Assembly: GCA_039679375.1 (NCBI GenBank)
Contig: JBDKVA010000037.1
Span: 13,640-77,639 of the forward strand
DNA from: JBDKVA01 sp039679375
Lineage (GTDB): Bacteria; Bacillota; Clostridia; Acetivibrionales; DTU013
DNA length: 64,000 bases
Reading direction: 5' to 3'
This document shows positions 50,363-59,418 of this stretch, in pieces. The notes beneath the pieces are model-generated. The model did not search any database and was not told the DNA's origin. It worked only from the letters and a program-made list of their open reading frames with translations. The translations under genes and the position numbers were made by a program. Positions within the stretch are counted from its first letter, which is position 1, and each line of letters begins with the position of its first letter.

Positions 50363-51529
50363 TTAACCGGCAATTTTATTAGTATACATTTTCCCCAATA
50401 TCATTGTTGCAAGAATATTGATGTTATCATCGAAAACATTAATATCGGCATCATAACCTTTGGATAAACGGCCGATGTGATGGTGCTCATTGATCTCGCG
50501 CGCAGGTGTCAGAGTTATCATCTTCACCGCATCCGCGATTGGTATTTGGGCATCCTTGTAAAGTGTCCGCACCAGGCGGTCGGTAGTAGCTACACTGCCC
50601 GCAAATGCCGCTCGTGATGCAAGCATGCACACCTGATCCTCAACTAATAAATCCATGCCGAAGCCTTTAAAGCTTCCATCCGGAGCGCCTGAAAGCATTG
50701 CATCCGTTGTGGCGTGCATCCTGTCTGCACCCTTGATCTTGTACATTAGCCGCAGAAGCGCCGGCGGGACATGCCTTCCGTCACATATCGCTTCAACTGT
50801 TACCTCGTCATTCAGCAGAGCTGTCTCACAAATGCCTACCTGCGGGTAATAATAACAGCTCGAGAGCATAGACTGTGCATTATATATATGCGTTATATGA
50901 GTAAATCCCGCATCAAGCGCCTGCATTGTAATCGAATAATCTGCGTCGGAATGCGCCATGGACATCAGAATACCCTGAGGCGCCAGCCTTCGCGCCATAT
51001 CCAGTACACCGTCGACCTCCGGAGAAGCAGATACACGGCGTACGATACCCGTATCAATCAGTTCCATATATTCGGACGGATCTGCGCCGTACAGAAAATC
51101 GGGGTTTTGCGCACCTGCGCATTTGGGATTCATATAGTTTCCCTCAAGATGTCCGCCCAATATACGGGCGCCTTCATTTGGCATTTCCATCGCTTTTTTA
51201 ATACATTTAAGCGCCGCCAGTACTTCATCATGTGAAGATGACGCCGTAGTAGGTAAAATAGAGGTCGTTCCGTACTTAGCGTGAAATCTTGTGCCGCGCT
51301 GCAGATCCTCTATGCTGCCCGAGGTGAATGGAGCATTGTAGGCGCCGTGGACATGGATATCTACAAAGCCGGGGCTGATAAAATTTCCTTTGCAGTCGAT
51401 CAGCGTACCGGTTTTCTCAAAATCATCGTCTTTAAATACACAGGTTATCTGCTTGCCTTCCACCACGATGCCACCGCGGAAAACTGTTTCCGGCGATACA
51501 ACTCTGCCATTAAAAAATGTCGTTCTCAT
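50363..51529 (-). CDS. nagA: N-acetylglucosamine-6-phosphate deacetylase
   Basis: A 388-residue amidohydrolase. FVDIHVHGAYNAPF has the HxH metal site. GGHLEGNYMNPKCAGAQ gives the metal Glu, and HITHIYNAQS and EAICDGRHVPP the two His. ATTDAML carries the catalytic Asp (about 280). NagA converts GlcNAc-6-P to GlcN-6-P and acetate in the cytoplasm. The Asn-Ala-Met motif of NagA is IYNAQS here, a slight divergence. It lies 30 bp before the NagB-like gene, with GGAGG before ATG. An N-acetylated sugar-phosphate substrate is likely. Confidence 0.87.
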   Translation of the reverse strand: MRTTFFNGRVVSPETVFRGGIVVEGKQITCVFKDDDFEKTGTLIDCKGNFISPGFVDIHVHGAYNAPFTSGSIEDLQRGTRFHAKYGTTSILPTTASSSHDEVLAALKCIKKAMEMPNEGARILGGHLEGNYMNPKCAGAQNPDFLYGADPSEYMELIDTGIVRRVSASPEVDGVLDMARRLAPQGILMSMAHSDADYSITMQALDAGFTHITHIYNAQSMLSSCYYYPQVGICETALLNDEVTVEAICDGRHVPPALLRLMYKIKGADRMHATTDAMLSGAPDGSFKGFGMDLLVEDQVCMLASRAAFAGSVATTDRLVRTLYKDAQIPIADAVKMITLTPAREINEHHHIGRLSKGYDADINVFDDNINILATMILGKMYTNKIAG

Positions 51530-51588
51530 ACTATACCTCCATAATTTATGTCGAAAAGCTACCCGCTTTTATTACTCATCGTTTCGCT

Positions 51589-52842
51589 TTATCCGCACCA
51601 CTCCACTATAAAGTCTGCAAGAGACTGTGCGCAAATGTTAACGCTCTCTATATCCATCCACTCGTCAGGCGCGTGCACATGATCACCGACAGGCCCGAAA
51701 ATAGCGGCATTCATGCCGCCTATTTCATTCAGCGCAAATAAATCGCATGACGCCAGGCTTCCGCATATCTCCGCATGTTCAGTATATCGCCCCGCGCACT
51801 CGGCAAGCAGCCTTGTGCCGGGATGATCAGGGTCGCTATACCCCGGACGGCAGTAATGATATTCACGCTCGATATGAAGCGCTCCGGGGCAGGAGAACCG
51901 TGCAAATAAAAATTCTTTGAGTGCCGCTTCAAGATCATCGGCAGCCTCGCCCGGATATGACTGCAAAACTACCTCCAGCCATGCATCAATGGGTACGGAA
52001 AGCTGCCCGCTCTCATATGCCTCACCGGCTTTTACCTTCGTTATTATTGTCTGCAAACCCTGCGCTGCATTTTTCCACAGTTCAGGTACGGGTGTTTCCT
52101 TTATTCGTTTTTCTGTGTATTCAACTAATAGTTTTATTATTTCTGCTATGCCAACTGCCGGATTTTCAATCTTTGTACCGGTAAACGGCATCCCTGCTTC
52201 ACCTTTAACAGTTATTTTAAATATTAGTCCCCCCAGACAGGCGGGATTTACCTTAAGTCCTGAAAACTCAAGCAACACAGCATAGTCCGTATTATTTCCT
52301 TTTAAACGTGATGCGATAGTGCCATTCGAGTCGGCGTATTCCTCATCCACAACAGATTCAAATATTATGTCGCCTTTTGGGACAAAGCCGCTCTCTTTGA
52401 GCATTTTTATCGCCGTAACAGCGCATGCAAGACCGCCTTTCATATCCGCACTGCCCCTGCCATACAGTCTCCCGTCCCTGACCAGCGGCTCAAACGGCTG
52501 CGTTACCGTCCATGGCAGCGGTTCAATCGGAACAACATCCATATGTCCGGTCAAAAGCAATGACTTTCCGCCGCCCGTGCCCTTCCACACAGCTAATATA
52601 TCATTGCGCCCCTCAAAGTTTCTTTTTAAAAATTCGGGGTTGTCAGGATATTCCGGTAAATCGGCAGGTGAAAACTCATCGATTATAAGCCCCATATCTT
52701 TCAGATACTTCTTTAAATACTCCTGTCCTGCTTTCTCATTACCGTCAGGCGGGAAATTTATCGTAGGTATGCGAACCAAATCACATGTCAGGTCCAGTAA
52801 CTGCTTCTTGTAAGTATCTGAAATTACGTATCTGCTTTCCAT
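51589..52842 (-). CDS. M20-family metallopeptidase/deacylase (ArgE/DapE type)
   Basis: A 417-residue M20 enzyme. LLTGHMDVVPI carries the first zinc ligand His and Asp. GRGSADMKGGLACAV supplies the bridging Asp, and FESVVDEEYADSNG the catalytic Glu and zinc Glu. A dimerisation domain follows (GLIFKITVKGEAG onward), and DLFALNEIGGMNAAIFGP is near the C-terminal ligand. Family members remove acyl or amino acid groups from amide-linked substrates. It lies between the importer binding protein and nagA, so it probably trims an amide from the imported compound. Confidence 0.87.
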   Translation of the reverse strand: MESRYVISDTYKKQLLDLTCDLVRIPTINFPPDGNEKAGQEYLKKYLKDMGLIIDEFSPADLPEYPDNPEFLKRNFEGRNDILAVWKGTGGGKSLLLTGHMDVVPIEPLPWTVTQPFEPLVRDGRLYGRGSADMKGGLACAVTAIKMLKESGFVPKGDIIFESVVDEEYADSNGTIASRLKGNNTDYAVLLEFSGLKVNPACLGGLIFKITVKGEAGMPFTGTKIENPAVGIAEIIKLLVEYTEKRIKETPVPELWKNAAQGLQTIITKVKAGEAYESGQLSVPIDAWLEVVLQSYPGEAADDLEAALKEFLFARFSCPGALHIEREYHYCRPGYSDPDHPGTRLLAECAGRYTEHAEICGSLASCDLFALNEIGGMNAAIFGPVGDHVHAPDEWMDIESVNICAQSLADFIVEWCG

Positions 52843-52899
52843 GGTTGTACCTCTTGTTGCGCAGGTTTTCAGCGCGTTATTTTCGGCTCATTGTTTGCA

Positions 52900-52927
52900 G
52901 AAAGCGTCACCACGCAGTGACGCTTTC
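52900..52927 (-). other. Intercistronic hairpin 3' of the RbsB-like gene
   Basis: GAAAGCGTCAC, a 6-nt loop and GTGACGCTTTC form a perfect 11-bp stem, 43 bp after the binding-protein stop and before the M20 gene. There is no U-tract. It is one of four such hairpins after binding-protein genes. Confidence 0.75.
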
Positions 52928-52970
52928 CGTAATTTTAAATGTTATACGTGTTTTTCACAATTCATTTCAG

Positions 52971-54047
52971 TTATTTTTTTGTTAAGAGATCTGAATACTC
53001 GCCAATATTTGTAGCATCAATTGGGAAAAACTCTACGTACTTTTGCTTTTCAACTGTTTTACCGGAAAAATAATCCTGTACTGTACTCAATACCAGCGTG
53101 ACGATATCTCTTGCTGAATACGGAGCGCCTATACCGCACTTATAATAGCCGTTAGGGTCATTGATCATGTTTAAGGGCTCAGTTCCGGCACAACCGGAAG
53201 AAACAACTATCGTCCCCTTAATGCCATTTGTTTGAAGAGCGCTCACAGCGCCCATAGCGCCATTATCCACTGCTGACCAGATGACGTCGATCGGTTTCAT
53301 GATGTTGTTGTTGACGATGTTGGCAGCAGATTCACGTGTTTCACCAAAGTCCTGATTAAAGACGATCTGAACGTTCGCCTCACCCAGTCCTTCATTTAGC
53401 GTCTTTAGGAATGTTTCACTGCGAACCCTCGTATGAGGAGCATTCAGCATTGCCAGCATACCAACCTTGACTTTTCCGTTCAGATTCTTTTTTGCGTAAT
53501 CGACAACCCATTTTGCAGCAAGCTCACCAGTTTTCGCATGATCCCATGCAATGTATGAAACAACATCTTTATAGGATGTACCGGAGTCAAAAGCGAATAC
53601 CGGTATGCCTGCAGCGCCGGCAGCTTCCAGTGTCGGAACTATGCCGTCCGAACTGACCGAGTCAATAATGATAGCGTCATACTTCTTTGTGATAAAGTCC
53701 TCGACCTGTTTCTGCTGAGTCTCGGCGTTAAGATTTCCGTCTTGAACGTTTATTTCGGCAAATCCTACTTCGGCTCCCTGTTTTTCAAATTCATTTTTAA
53801 CTTGTGTGCACCATTCATCGTATAACGTGATATGTGCAATACCTAAGCGTTTGCCCGCCCATGGCTTCGCTTCCGGGGCAGCTGTAGTTGCCGCCGGTGC
53901 GGCAGTTGTTGTTGCGGCGGCAGTAGCTTGAGCTGTGGCAGTAGGTTCAGCGGCGGCAGGTTTATTCGTGCTTTGTCCGCAGCCTGCAAAAGCACTTGAA
54001 ATCATTAGCACAGTAAGTAGTAGAGCAACTAGTTTCTTTTTTTTCAT
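52971..54047 (-). CDS. Sugar ABC transporter substrate-binding lipoprotein (RbsB-like)
   Basis: A 358-residue Peripla_BP_4 protein. The signal peptide MKKKKLVALLLTVLMISSAFAGC ends in a lipobox (Cys near 23), followed by an Ala/Thr-rich tether. The mature bilobed domain has GIAHITLYDEWCTQVKNEFEKQGAEV, DAIIIDSVSSDGIVPTLEAAGAAGIPVFAFDSG and TIVVSSGCAGTEP. It feeds a CUT2-type transporter with the ATPase and permease upstream in the same operon. CUT2 systems import monosaccharides, polyols or autoinducer-like sugars. Confidence 0.93.
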   Translation of the reverse strand: MKKKKLVALLLTVLMISSAFAGCGQSTNKPAAAEPTATAQATAAATTTAAPAATTAAPEAKPWAGKRLGIAHITLYDEWCTQVKNEFEKQGAEVGFAEINVQDGNLNAETQQKQVEDFITKKYDAIIIDSVSSDGIVPTLEAAGAAGIPVFAFDSGTSYKDVVSYIAWDHAKTGELAAKWVVDYAKKNLNGKVKVGMLAMLNAPHTRVRSETFLKTLNEGLGEANVQIVFNQDFGETRESAANIVNNNIMKPIDVIWSAVDNGAMGAVSALQTNGIKGTIVVSSGCAGTEPLNMINDPNGYYKCGIGAPYSARDIVTLVLSTVQDYFSGKTVEKQKYVEFFPIDATNIGEYSDLLTKK

Positions 54048-54110
54048 GATATTTCCTCCCCTTTTATTTATCTATACCGCAATTGAGCGATATGATCCAA
54101 ATAAAGAACG

Positions 54111-55589
54111 TCAAACACACAACTCAAGTATTTTTTCCTGTGTAGCTTCTTCTCGCGTAAGCTCGCCCTTGAGCGACCCCTCATGCATAACGAGTATCCT
54201 GTCGCTCATGCCCAGAATTTCCGGAAGCTCGGATGAGACCATTACCACAACTTTTCCCTGCCGTATAAGATCGTTGATCAGTAAATATATCTCACTTTTT
54301 GAGCCGACATCGATACCACGCGTAGGCTCATCCAAAAAGATTATATCGCTCCCCTTGAACAACCATTTTGCTATTACTACTTTCTGCTGATTGCCTCCGG
54401 AGAGATACTGCACCTCCGTCTCGACTGACGGCACGGATACATTCAGCTTTTTGACATACTCTTCTCCATACCGCTTCTCCAGCTTGCTGCTGATAAAGCC
54501 TGAATGCACAAGCTTATCAATGCCGGCCATGCATATGTTTTTTCTCACGCTCAGGAGCTGTACAAGGCCCTGGCTTTTTCTGTTCTCCGGTACTAAACCG
54601 AAACCATGGCTTATAGCAACCCGAATATCGTTTACCTTAATCGGTTTGCCGTATAACAGCACCTCCCCGGAATCAACTTTATCAATGCCAAGTATCGCGC
54701 GTATCAGCTCTGTTCTGCCTGAGCCGACCAGGCCGGCTATACCTATGAGTTCACCCTTATGCACCGAAAAGCTGATATTATTCAGTACACCTTTTCGGCT
54801 GATATTTTTGACATCGAGTACTGTTTCTCCCACTTCAAACTTTTCTTTAGGATACTCATTGACCAGCTCCCGTCCCACCATCATCGTTATCAAGGCGTGT
54901 TTATCGATCTCGGAAACAGGCAGCGTAGCTACATGCTTGCCATCGCGCAGCACTGTCACGTTATCGGCAAGGTCAAAAATCTCTTCCAGTCTGTGCGATA
55001 TATATATTATGGTGACGCCGTTTGAGCGCAGCTTGCGTACCGTCTCAAACATGATTTTCTGCTCCTTCTCGGTCAGCGTTGCAGAAGGTTCGTCCATTAT
55101 GAGCAGACGGCATTTGTGGTTTACCGCCTTGCAAATTTCAATCATCTGCTTTTGTGCGATTGACAGATTTGCGACAGGTTCATTTACATCCAGCGTTATA
55201 CCTAACTGATTCATCAGTTCTTTAGCTTTTTGTCGCATGCCCTTCCAATCTACACGCACCCCTTTATACATCATATTGCCCAGGAAAATATTTTCCGTAA
55301 CCGACAACGGTTCTGAGAGCTTCAATTCCTGATGTACTATACTAAGGCCTTTGCATTGCGATTCATATGGGGTTCTGAAATTCACCTTTTCCCCACCGAA
55401 GGACACGGTGCCCTCCTCTGTCTGGTATATTCCTGCAAGTATCTTGATAAGTGTCGACTTACCGGCGCCATTTTCACCGACAAGCGCATGTATGGAGCCC
55501 TCTTTAACCTCAAAGCTGACCTTATCCAAAGCTTTTACACCTGGAAAGCTTTTTGACACGCCATCTAAAACAAGTATATTGTTTTCCAT
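54111..55589 (-). CDS. Sugar ABC importer ATPase with tandem ATPase domains (RbsA/XylG-like)
   Basis: A 492-residue double ATPase. The ATG at 55589 is nine bases after AGGTG; a GTG at 55601 overlaps the ribosome site. The first half has GENGAGKST, LSIAQKQMIEIC and LLIMDEPSATL. In the second half Walker A is degenerate (GLVGSGRTE), followed by LSGGNQQKV and IIFLDEPTRGID. That asymmetry is standard for CUT2 ATPases. It drives uptake with the permease at 55617-56618. Confidence 0.95.
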   Translation of the reverse strand: MENNILVLDGVSKSFPGVKALDKVSFEVKEGSIHALVGENGAGKSTLIKILAGIYQTEEGTVSFGGEKVNFRTPYESQCKGLSIVHQELKLSEPLSVTENIFLGNMMYKGVRVDWKGMRQKAKELMNQLGITLDVNEPVANLSIAQKQMIEICKAVNHKCRLLIMDEPSATLTEKEQKIMFETVRKLRSNGVTIIYISHRLEEIFDLADNVTVLRDGKHVATLPVSEIDKHALITMMVGRELVNEYPKEKFEVGETVLDVKNISRKGVLNNISFSVHKGELIGIAGLVGSGRTELIRAILGIDKVDSGEVLLYGKPIKVNDIRVAISHGFGLVPENRKSQGLVQLLSVRKNICMAGIDKLVHSGFISSKLEKRYGEEYVKKLNVSVPSVETEVQYLSGGNQQKVVIAKWLFKGSDIIFLDEPTRGIDVGSKSEIYLLINDLIRQGKVVVMVSSELPEILGMSDRILVMHEGSLKGELTREEATQEKILELCV

Positions 55590-55616
55590 AGTTTGAAACA
55601 CCTTCCTCCGATTAAA

Positions 55617-56618
55617 TCAGCGCTTGTTACGGATAACATCGATAGCCACAGCGCCAATAAGCACGCAGCCTTTGAGCACGTCCTGCACGAACGAGTCTAC
55701 ATTAAGCATCGTCATACCATTGAAAAACATCGTAAGGAATATCGCGCCAAAAAGCGCCTGAGATATCTTACCTTTGCCGCCTGTCAGACTTATTCCGCCA
55801 ATGACACAGGCTATCATGGCGTCGAATTCGTAGTTATTACCATTTGTAAGAGCAGCGCTGTCAAGCCTCGTCAGTAGAATGACACTTCCTACCGCGCATA
55901 ACAATCCGGCTATTGTGAATGTAAGCGCCTTATATTTTTTGACGCTTATTCCCGCAAAGTATGCAGCTTCCTCGCCGCCGCCTATAGCATACAGGCCTCG
56001 CCCGAATTTTGTACTATGCATTATAAGTGTAAAAAATACGAAAAGAACCAGCATGATTATTACGCTTATCGGCACGCCAAACTGGTTGCCGCCGATAAAG
56101 CCTCTCCCCAGGAACTGTATCTCCTTAGGCATTCCAGGTATTGGCGACGCCTTAGTAATTATCTTGGCAAAGCCCTTGCAAATCATCTGGGAGCCCAGTG
56201 TCACAATGAATGCAGGTATCCTGGCATATGAGACAAGCACGCCGTTGAATGCGCCAACAGATATTCCCACCAGCAAGGTTATCAGTATTGCTGTCCATGG
56301 GTTGAAACCGCCGAATTTAATAAGCCATGCACATATGCAAGACGTCAGGCAGACATTTTGTCCGAGCGACAGATCGAAGTTAGCTGATGTGACTATTATC
56401 GCCTGGCCTATCACGACTATAGCAAGTGAAGTCGTCTGCTGGATGATGTTTCTCATATTGTTGTACGTGAAAAAATAAGGTGAAGCAATAGAAAATACTA
56501 TACCGAGCATGATTATTGCCAGAACGATTGCATAATTCTTCGTAAACCTTGATATGCTTTCCAGGAATTGGCTTGCTCCGTTTGATCTGCTTACTGCTGC
56601 ATTAGCTTCTGCTTTCAT
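55617..56618 (-). CDS. Sugar ABC transporter permease (RbsC-like)
   Basis: A 333-residue CUT2 permease. The ATG at 56618 sits eight bases after GGGGAG. There are about eight to ten predicted spans. Family landmarks are SANFDLSLGQNVCLTSC (in place of the usual GGIDLSVG), ALTNGNNYEFDAMIACVIGGISLTGGKGKI and a C-terminal QDVLKGCVLIGAVAIDVIRNKR. It is the first gene of the long minus-strand operon, transcribed from the promoter at 56797-56825. Confidence 0.93.
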   Translation of the reverse strand: MKAEANAAVSRSNGASQFLESISRFTKNYAIVLAIIMLGIVFSIASPYFFTYNNMRNIIQQTTSLAIVVIGQAIIVTSANFDLSLGQNVCLTSCICAWLIKFGGFNPWTAILITLLVGISVGAFNGVLVSYARIPAFIVTLGSQMICKGFAKIITKASPIPGMPKEIQFLGRGFIGGNQFGVPISVIIMLVLFVFFTLIMHSTKFGRGLYAIGGGEEAAYFAGISVKKYKALTFTIAGLLCAVGSVILLTRLDSAALTNGNNYEFDAMIACVIGGISLTGGKGKISQALFGAIFLTMFFNGMTMLNVDSFVQDVLKGCVLIGAVAIDVIRNKR

Positions 56619-56796
56619 TTTAGACACTCCCCAAGTAATGAATATTTTAAAAGATTTGTTCTCTTGCCTTTACGCTTAATAGCCAAATTATCTTTAGCAT
56701 TTTGAGGATGTTCTCTTTATTAATTCGAAATTGGGAAAAATGTATTTATAATTTAAAAAATTCTCTTTAATTATTTCAGTGCATTTATTAATTAAA

Positions 56797-56825
56797 ATGT
56801 TAGCACTAAGGCATAATATTGTCAA
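56797..56825 (-). promoter_or_regulatory. Sigma-A promoter of the RbsC-to-PfkB operon
   Basis: A perfect TTGACA (56820-56825) is 17 bp from TAACAT (56797-56802) on the minus strand. The -10 runs into an A/T-rich word (TTAATTAATAAAT) that is also found directly downstream of the divergent ROK promoter. The leader to the permease ATG is about 170 nt. Confidence 0.7.
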
Positions 56826-56912
56826 TGCTTTTTTTCAATAATCTTGTCTCAAAAATTATTTATAAATAACCTATAATAATCTATTTGATTGTATTTAATT
56901 GTAATTTTATTG

Positions 56913-56941
56913 TTGCAAATATTATTTATATATGTTAACAT
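56913..56941 (+). promoter_or_regulatory. Promoter and overlapping operator of the ROK gene
   Basis: TTGCAA (56913-56918) is 17 bp from TAACAT (56936-56941). The -10 lies inside the palindrome ATGTTAACAT (56932-56941) and is followed by TAGATTAATAAAT. The opposing promoter has the same -10 and a near-identical downstream word, as expected for a shared repressor such as the ROK protein itself. The leader is only about 23 nt. Confidence 0.6.
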
Positions 56942-56970
56942 TAGATTAATAAATTCATTGGAGTAATTAT

Positions 56971-58191
56971 ATGTCTATAATTAATAAAGCGAAAAAAAGT
57001 ATGATTAATCAATCTCTTATAAAGGAAAGCAACCTCAAAACGCTGTTCAACCTGATATACCATCGGGAGCCTATTTCCCGCTCGGAGCTTGCAGGTTTGA
57101 CAGACCTGAGCCCGACGACAATCTCATCGCTGGTAGATGAGCTGATCCAAAGCGGTCTTGTAGTCTCTGTCGGCACCAGCGACACAAAAAATATCGGCAG
57201 AAAGCCTATCATGCTCAAGGTCAATGCAAACGGCGCATATATCGCAGCCTTCAGATGGGGGCGAAGCGGGCTGAATTACTTGCTCTATGACCTGAAATGC
57301 GGCGTTGTGGAACACCACGTCATCGAAATCAACAGTTCAAACAACTTTGCTAAAACAATTTATGATACAATAATAAACACTACATATCGAAAGATCGAAA
57401 AACGGAAATTGCTTGCAGTATGTATTTCAATACCGGCAATAATCGACAGCAGCAGTCATGCCATTGATTCATCTGTTCTGAGACTCAGAGAAAACAACCG
57501 TGTCATTACGGAATTGACAGAATTGTTCCCTTCCACTCCTATAGTCATCGGCAACGAATCCGTCTTCTTTACATATGCCGAAAAGGAATTCGGGGGCGCC
57601 AAAAACGTAAACAATTTATTCTACGTCAACATCTCGGACGGCGTGGGCTCGGGCATCATGCTTGACGGAAAAATATACAAGGGCAGTATGGGAATTGCAG
57701 GTGAGTTCGGCCACACGACTATTGACATACACGGACAAGAATGCGAGTGCGGCAATCGCGGATGTCTTGAGAATTATATCAGTCTTCCGGCTATCGTAAG
57801 CAGCTATACGCAGCATGCACAGGACAAGGGTCTTCCGCCTGCCGACAGTATCGATGAAATCGCTGTGGCATATAGCAACAACGATCCGGTTGCTATTGGG
57901 GTCATTCATGAAGTCGCACAAATTCTTAATTATGGTCTTAATAACGTTATTAATCTGCTGAATATTGATAGGATCGTTATCGGCGGCGGTATCCGTAAAT
58001 TCGGCAAGCCGTTTTTGGATGAACTGAACCAGTGTACAAATAAGAGCGCGGTACTCACTAAGATTAACAGGCGTAATATTACGCTGTCTACTCTCGATAA
58101 CAACGCATCCTGTCTGGGCGCCGCAAAATATTTCATCGACAATATCATGAAGATAAGCATTGATCTGGAAAACAATCTCTTTTTATACTAA
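56971..58191 (+). CDS. ROK-family transcriptional regulator
   Basis: A 406-residue ROK repressor. The N-terminal winged HTH is about residues 10-70 (EPISRSELAGLTDLSPTTISSLVDELIQSGLV). It is followed by a sugar-kinase-like effector domain with NISDGVGSGIMLDGKIYKG and AGEFGHTTID, and the zinc motif CECGNRGCLENY. It is divergent from the long sugar operon and is its probable regulator, responding to the imported sugar or a phosphate. GGAG is at good distance before the ATG. The M24-like gene follows after 21 bp. Confidence 0.92.
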   Translation: MSIINKAKKSMINQSLIKESNLKTLFNLIYHREPISRSELAGLTDLSPTTISSLVDELIQSGLVVSVGTSDTKNIGRKPIMLKVNANGAYIAAFRWGRSGLNYLLYDLKCGVVEHHVIEINSSNNFAKTIYDTIINTTYRKIEKRKLLAVCISIPAIIDSSSHAIDSSVLRLRENNRVITELTELFPSTPIVIGNESVFFTYAEKEFGGAKNVNNLFYVNISDGVGSGIMLDGKIYKGSMGIAGEFGHTTIDIHGQECECGNRGCLENYISLPAIVSSYTQHAQDKGLPPADSIDEIAVAYSNNDPVAIGVIHEVAQILNYGLNNVINLLNIDRIVIGGGIRKFGKPFLDELNQCTNKSAVLTKINRRNITLSTLDNNASCLGAAKYFIDNIMKISIDLENNLFLY

Positions 58192-58212
58192 TAGTTGACG
58201 AGGCGATGAAGC

Positions 58213-59388
58213 ATGAGTAACAGCAGAAAGTACATTTCCAAAGAAGAGTATTGCCAAAGAATCGAGAGGCTCCAAAAGAGGATGCAGGCTGATGGTATCG
58301 ACATACTGCTGACGCACGCATGTGAATGCGAATCCGCGAATGTTAGATATTTAAGCGGTTTTTGGGCGGTCTTTGATTTTGCAGGCGTCCTGATACCGCG
58401 TGAGGGCGATGCGGTGTTGTTGACTGGCGGGCCGGAGTCGTATGACTTTGCAGTTCAGTTTGCAAACATAGCCAATGTCAGGGTACATCCCTTATACGTT
58501 GAAACATGTGCTCCTGAATGGGACAAGCCTACCAATGTATATGATTTCAAACGCATCCTTGACGAGTTCAGGAAAAGCTTTTCCATTAAAAAAATCGCTG
58601 TCTCCAATAGTAATACAATCCCGCACAACATTTTTGAGGATCTGAAAAAAGGCGCTTGTGATGCCGAAATAATCAGGGCTGATGATATCATCATAAAAGA
58701 TAGGGTCTATAAATCCCCACAGGAGATAGAGCTGTTAAGAGAAGCATACAGGATAACTGAAGAAGCAATGAAGCAAACCATCGAGTACATGAAGCCCGGT
58801 ATGAGAGAATGGGAGCTTGAAGCCAAGTGGCGCAGTGTCGCCTATATGATGGGTGCAGAGGGAACAAGTTATCCCATTTGGGTAACATCCGGCGACAAGA
58901 CGTACCAAAGCCTGTGCAAATCCACCGAGCGTGTCATCGGAAAAAATGAGATGGTACAGCTCACTTTCGGTGCAAAGTACAACGGGTATTGCGGCAACAT
59001 GTGCCGTCCTGTCATCATCGGTAAACTGCCAAGGGAACAGGAAAGGTTAATTGCTGTCTCTCTCGAGTGTTTAAACGAGACTCTTGAGCTTATGAAACCC
59101 GGAGTAAGTTTTGCTGAAGTGTATAACAAATTCCAGACACGCCTGCATAAGAACGGATTTACAGGTGTAAGCCTGTACGGACCGGCACACAGTACAGGTC
59201 TCCAGGAATGCGAAGAACCATGGGTCGACAACCGGAGCGATATGGTGCTTATGCCTAACATGGTCTTTAACATTGATATATGGCTGTCCAACGGTGTGTA
59301 CGGTGTGCGCTATGAAGACGGGGTCGTAGTAACACAAAACGGACTTGATATTCTCACAAACTATGCCCGAGAAATGACACGTCTATAA
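58213..59388 (+). CDS. M24-family (Xaa-Pro peptidase/creatinase-like) protein lacking two metal ligands
   Basis: A 391-residue pita-bread-fold protein with a creatinase-N domain (1 to about 145) and an M24 domain. Two Asp ligands usually found in motifs like DxGA and SDxTR are replaced: LTFGAKYNG has Thr251 and CGNMCRP has Asn262. The His (GPAHSTGL), Glu (ECEEPW) and final Glu (RYEDGVVV) remain. A dinuclear metal centre is therefore unlikely, and a metal-independent hydrolase such as creatinase or a binding role is more plausible. It is co-transcribed with the ROK gene and functionally tied to the divergent amide-sugar operon by context. Confidence 0.82.
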   Translation: MSNSRKYISKEEYCQRIERLQKRMQADGIDILLTHACECESANVRYLSGFWAVFDFAGVLIPREGDAVLLTGGPESYDFAVQFANIANVRVHPLYVETCAPEWDKPTNVYDFKRILDEFRKSFSIKKIAVSNSNTIPHNIFEDLKKGACDAEIIRADDIIIKDRVYKSPQEIELLREAYRITEEAMKQTIEYMKPGMREWELEAKWRSVAYMMGAEGTSYPIWVTSGDKTYQSLCKSTERVIGKNEMVQLTFGAKYNGYCGNMCRPVIIGKLPREQERLIAVSLECLNETLELMKPGVSFAEVYNKFQTRLHKNGFTGVSLYGPAHSTGLQECEEPWVDNRSDMVLMPNMVFNIDIWLSNGVYGVRYEDGVVVTQNGLDILTNYAREMTRL

Positions 59389-59418
59389 ATAAAGAAGCGG
59401 TACTTTAAATGCTTTGTC

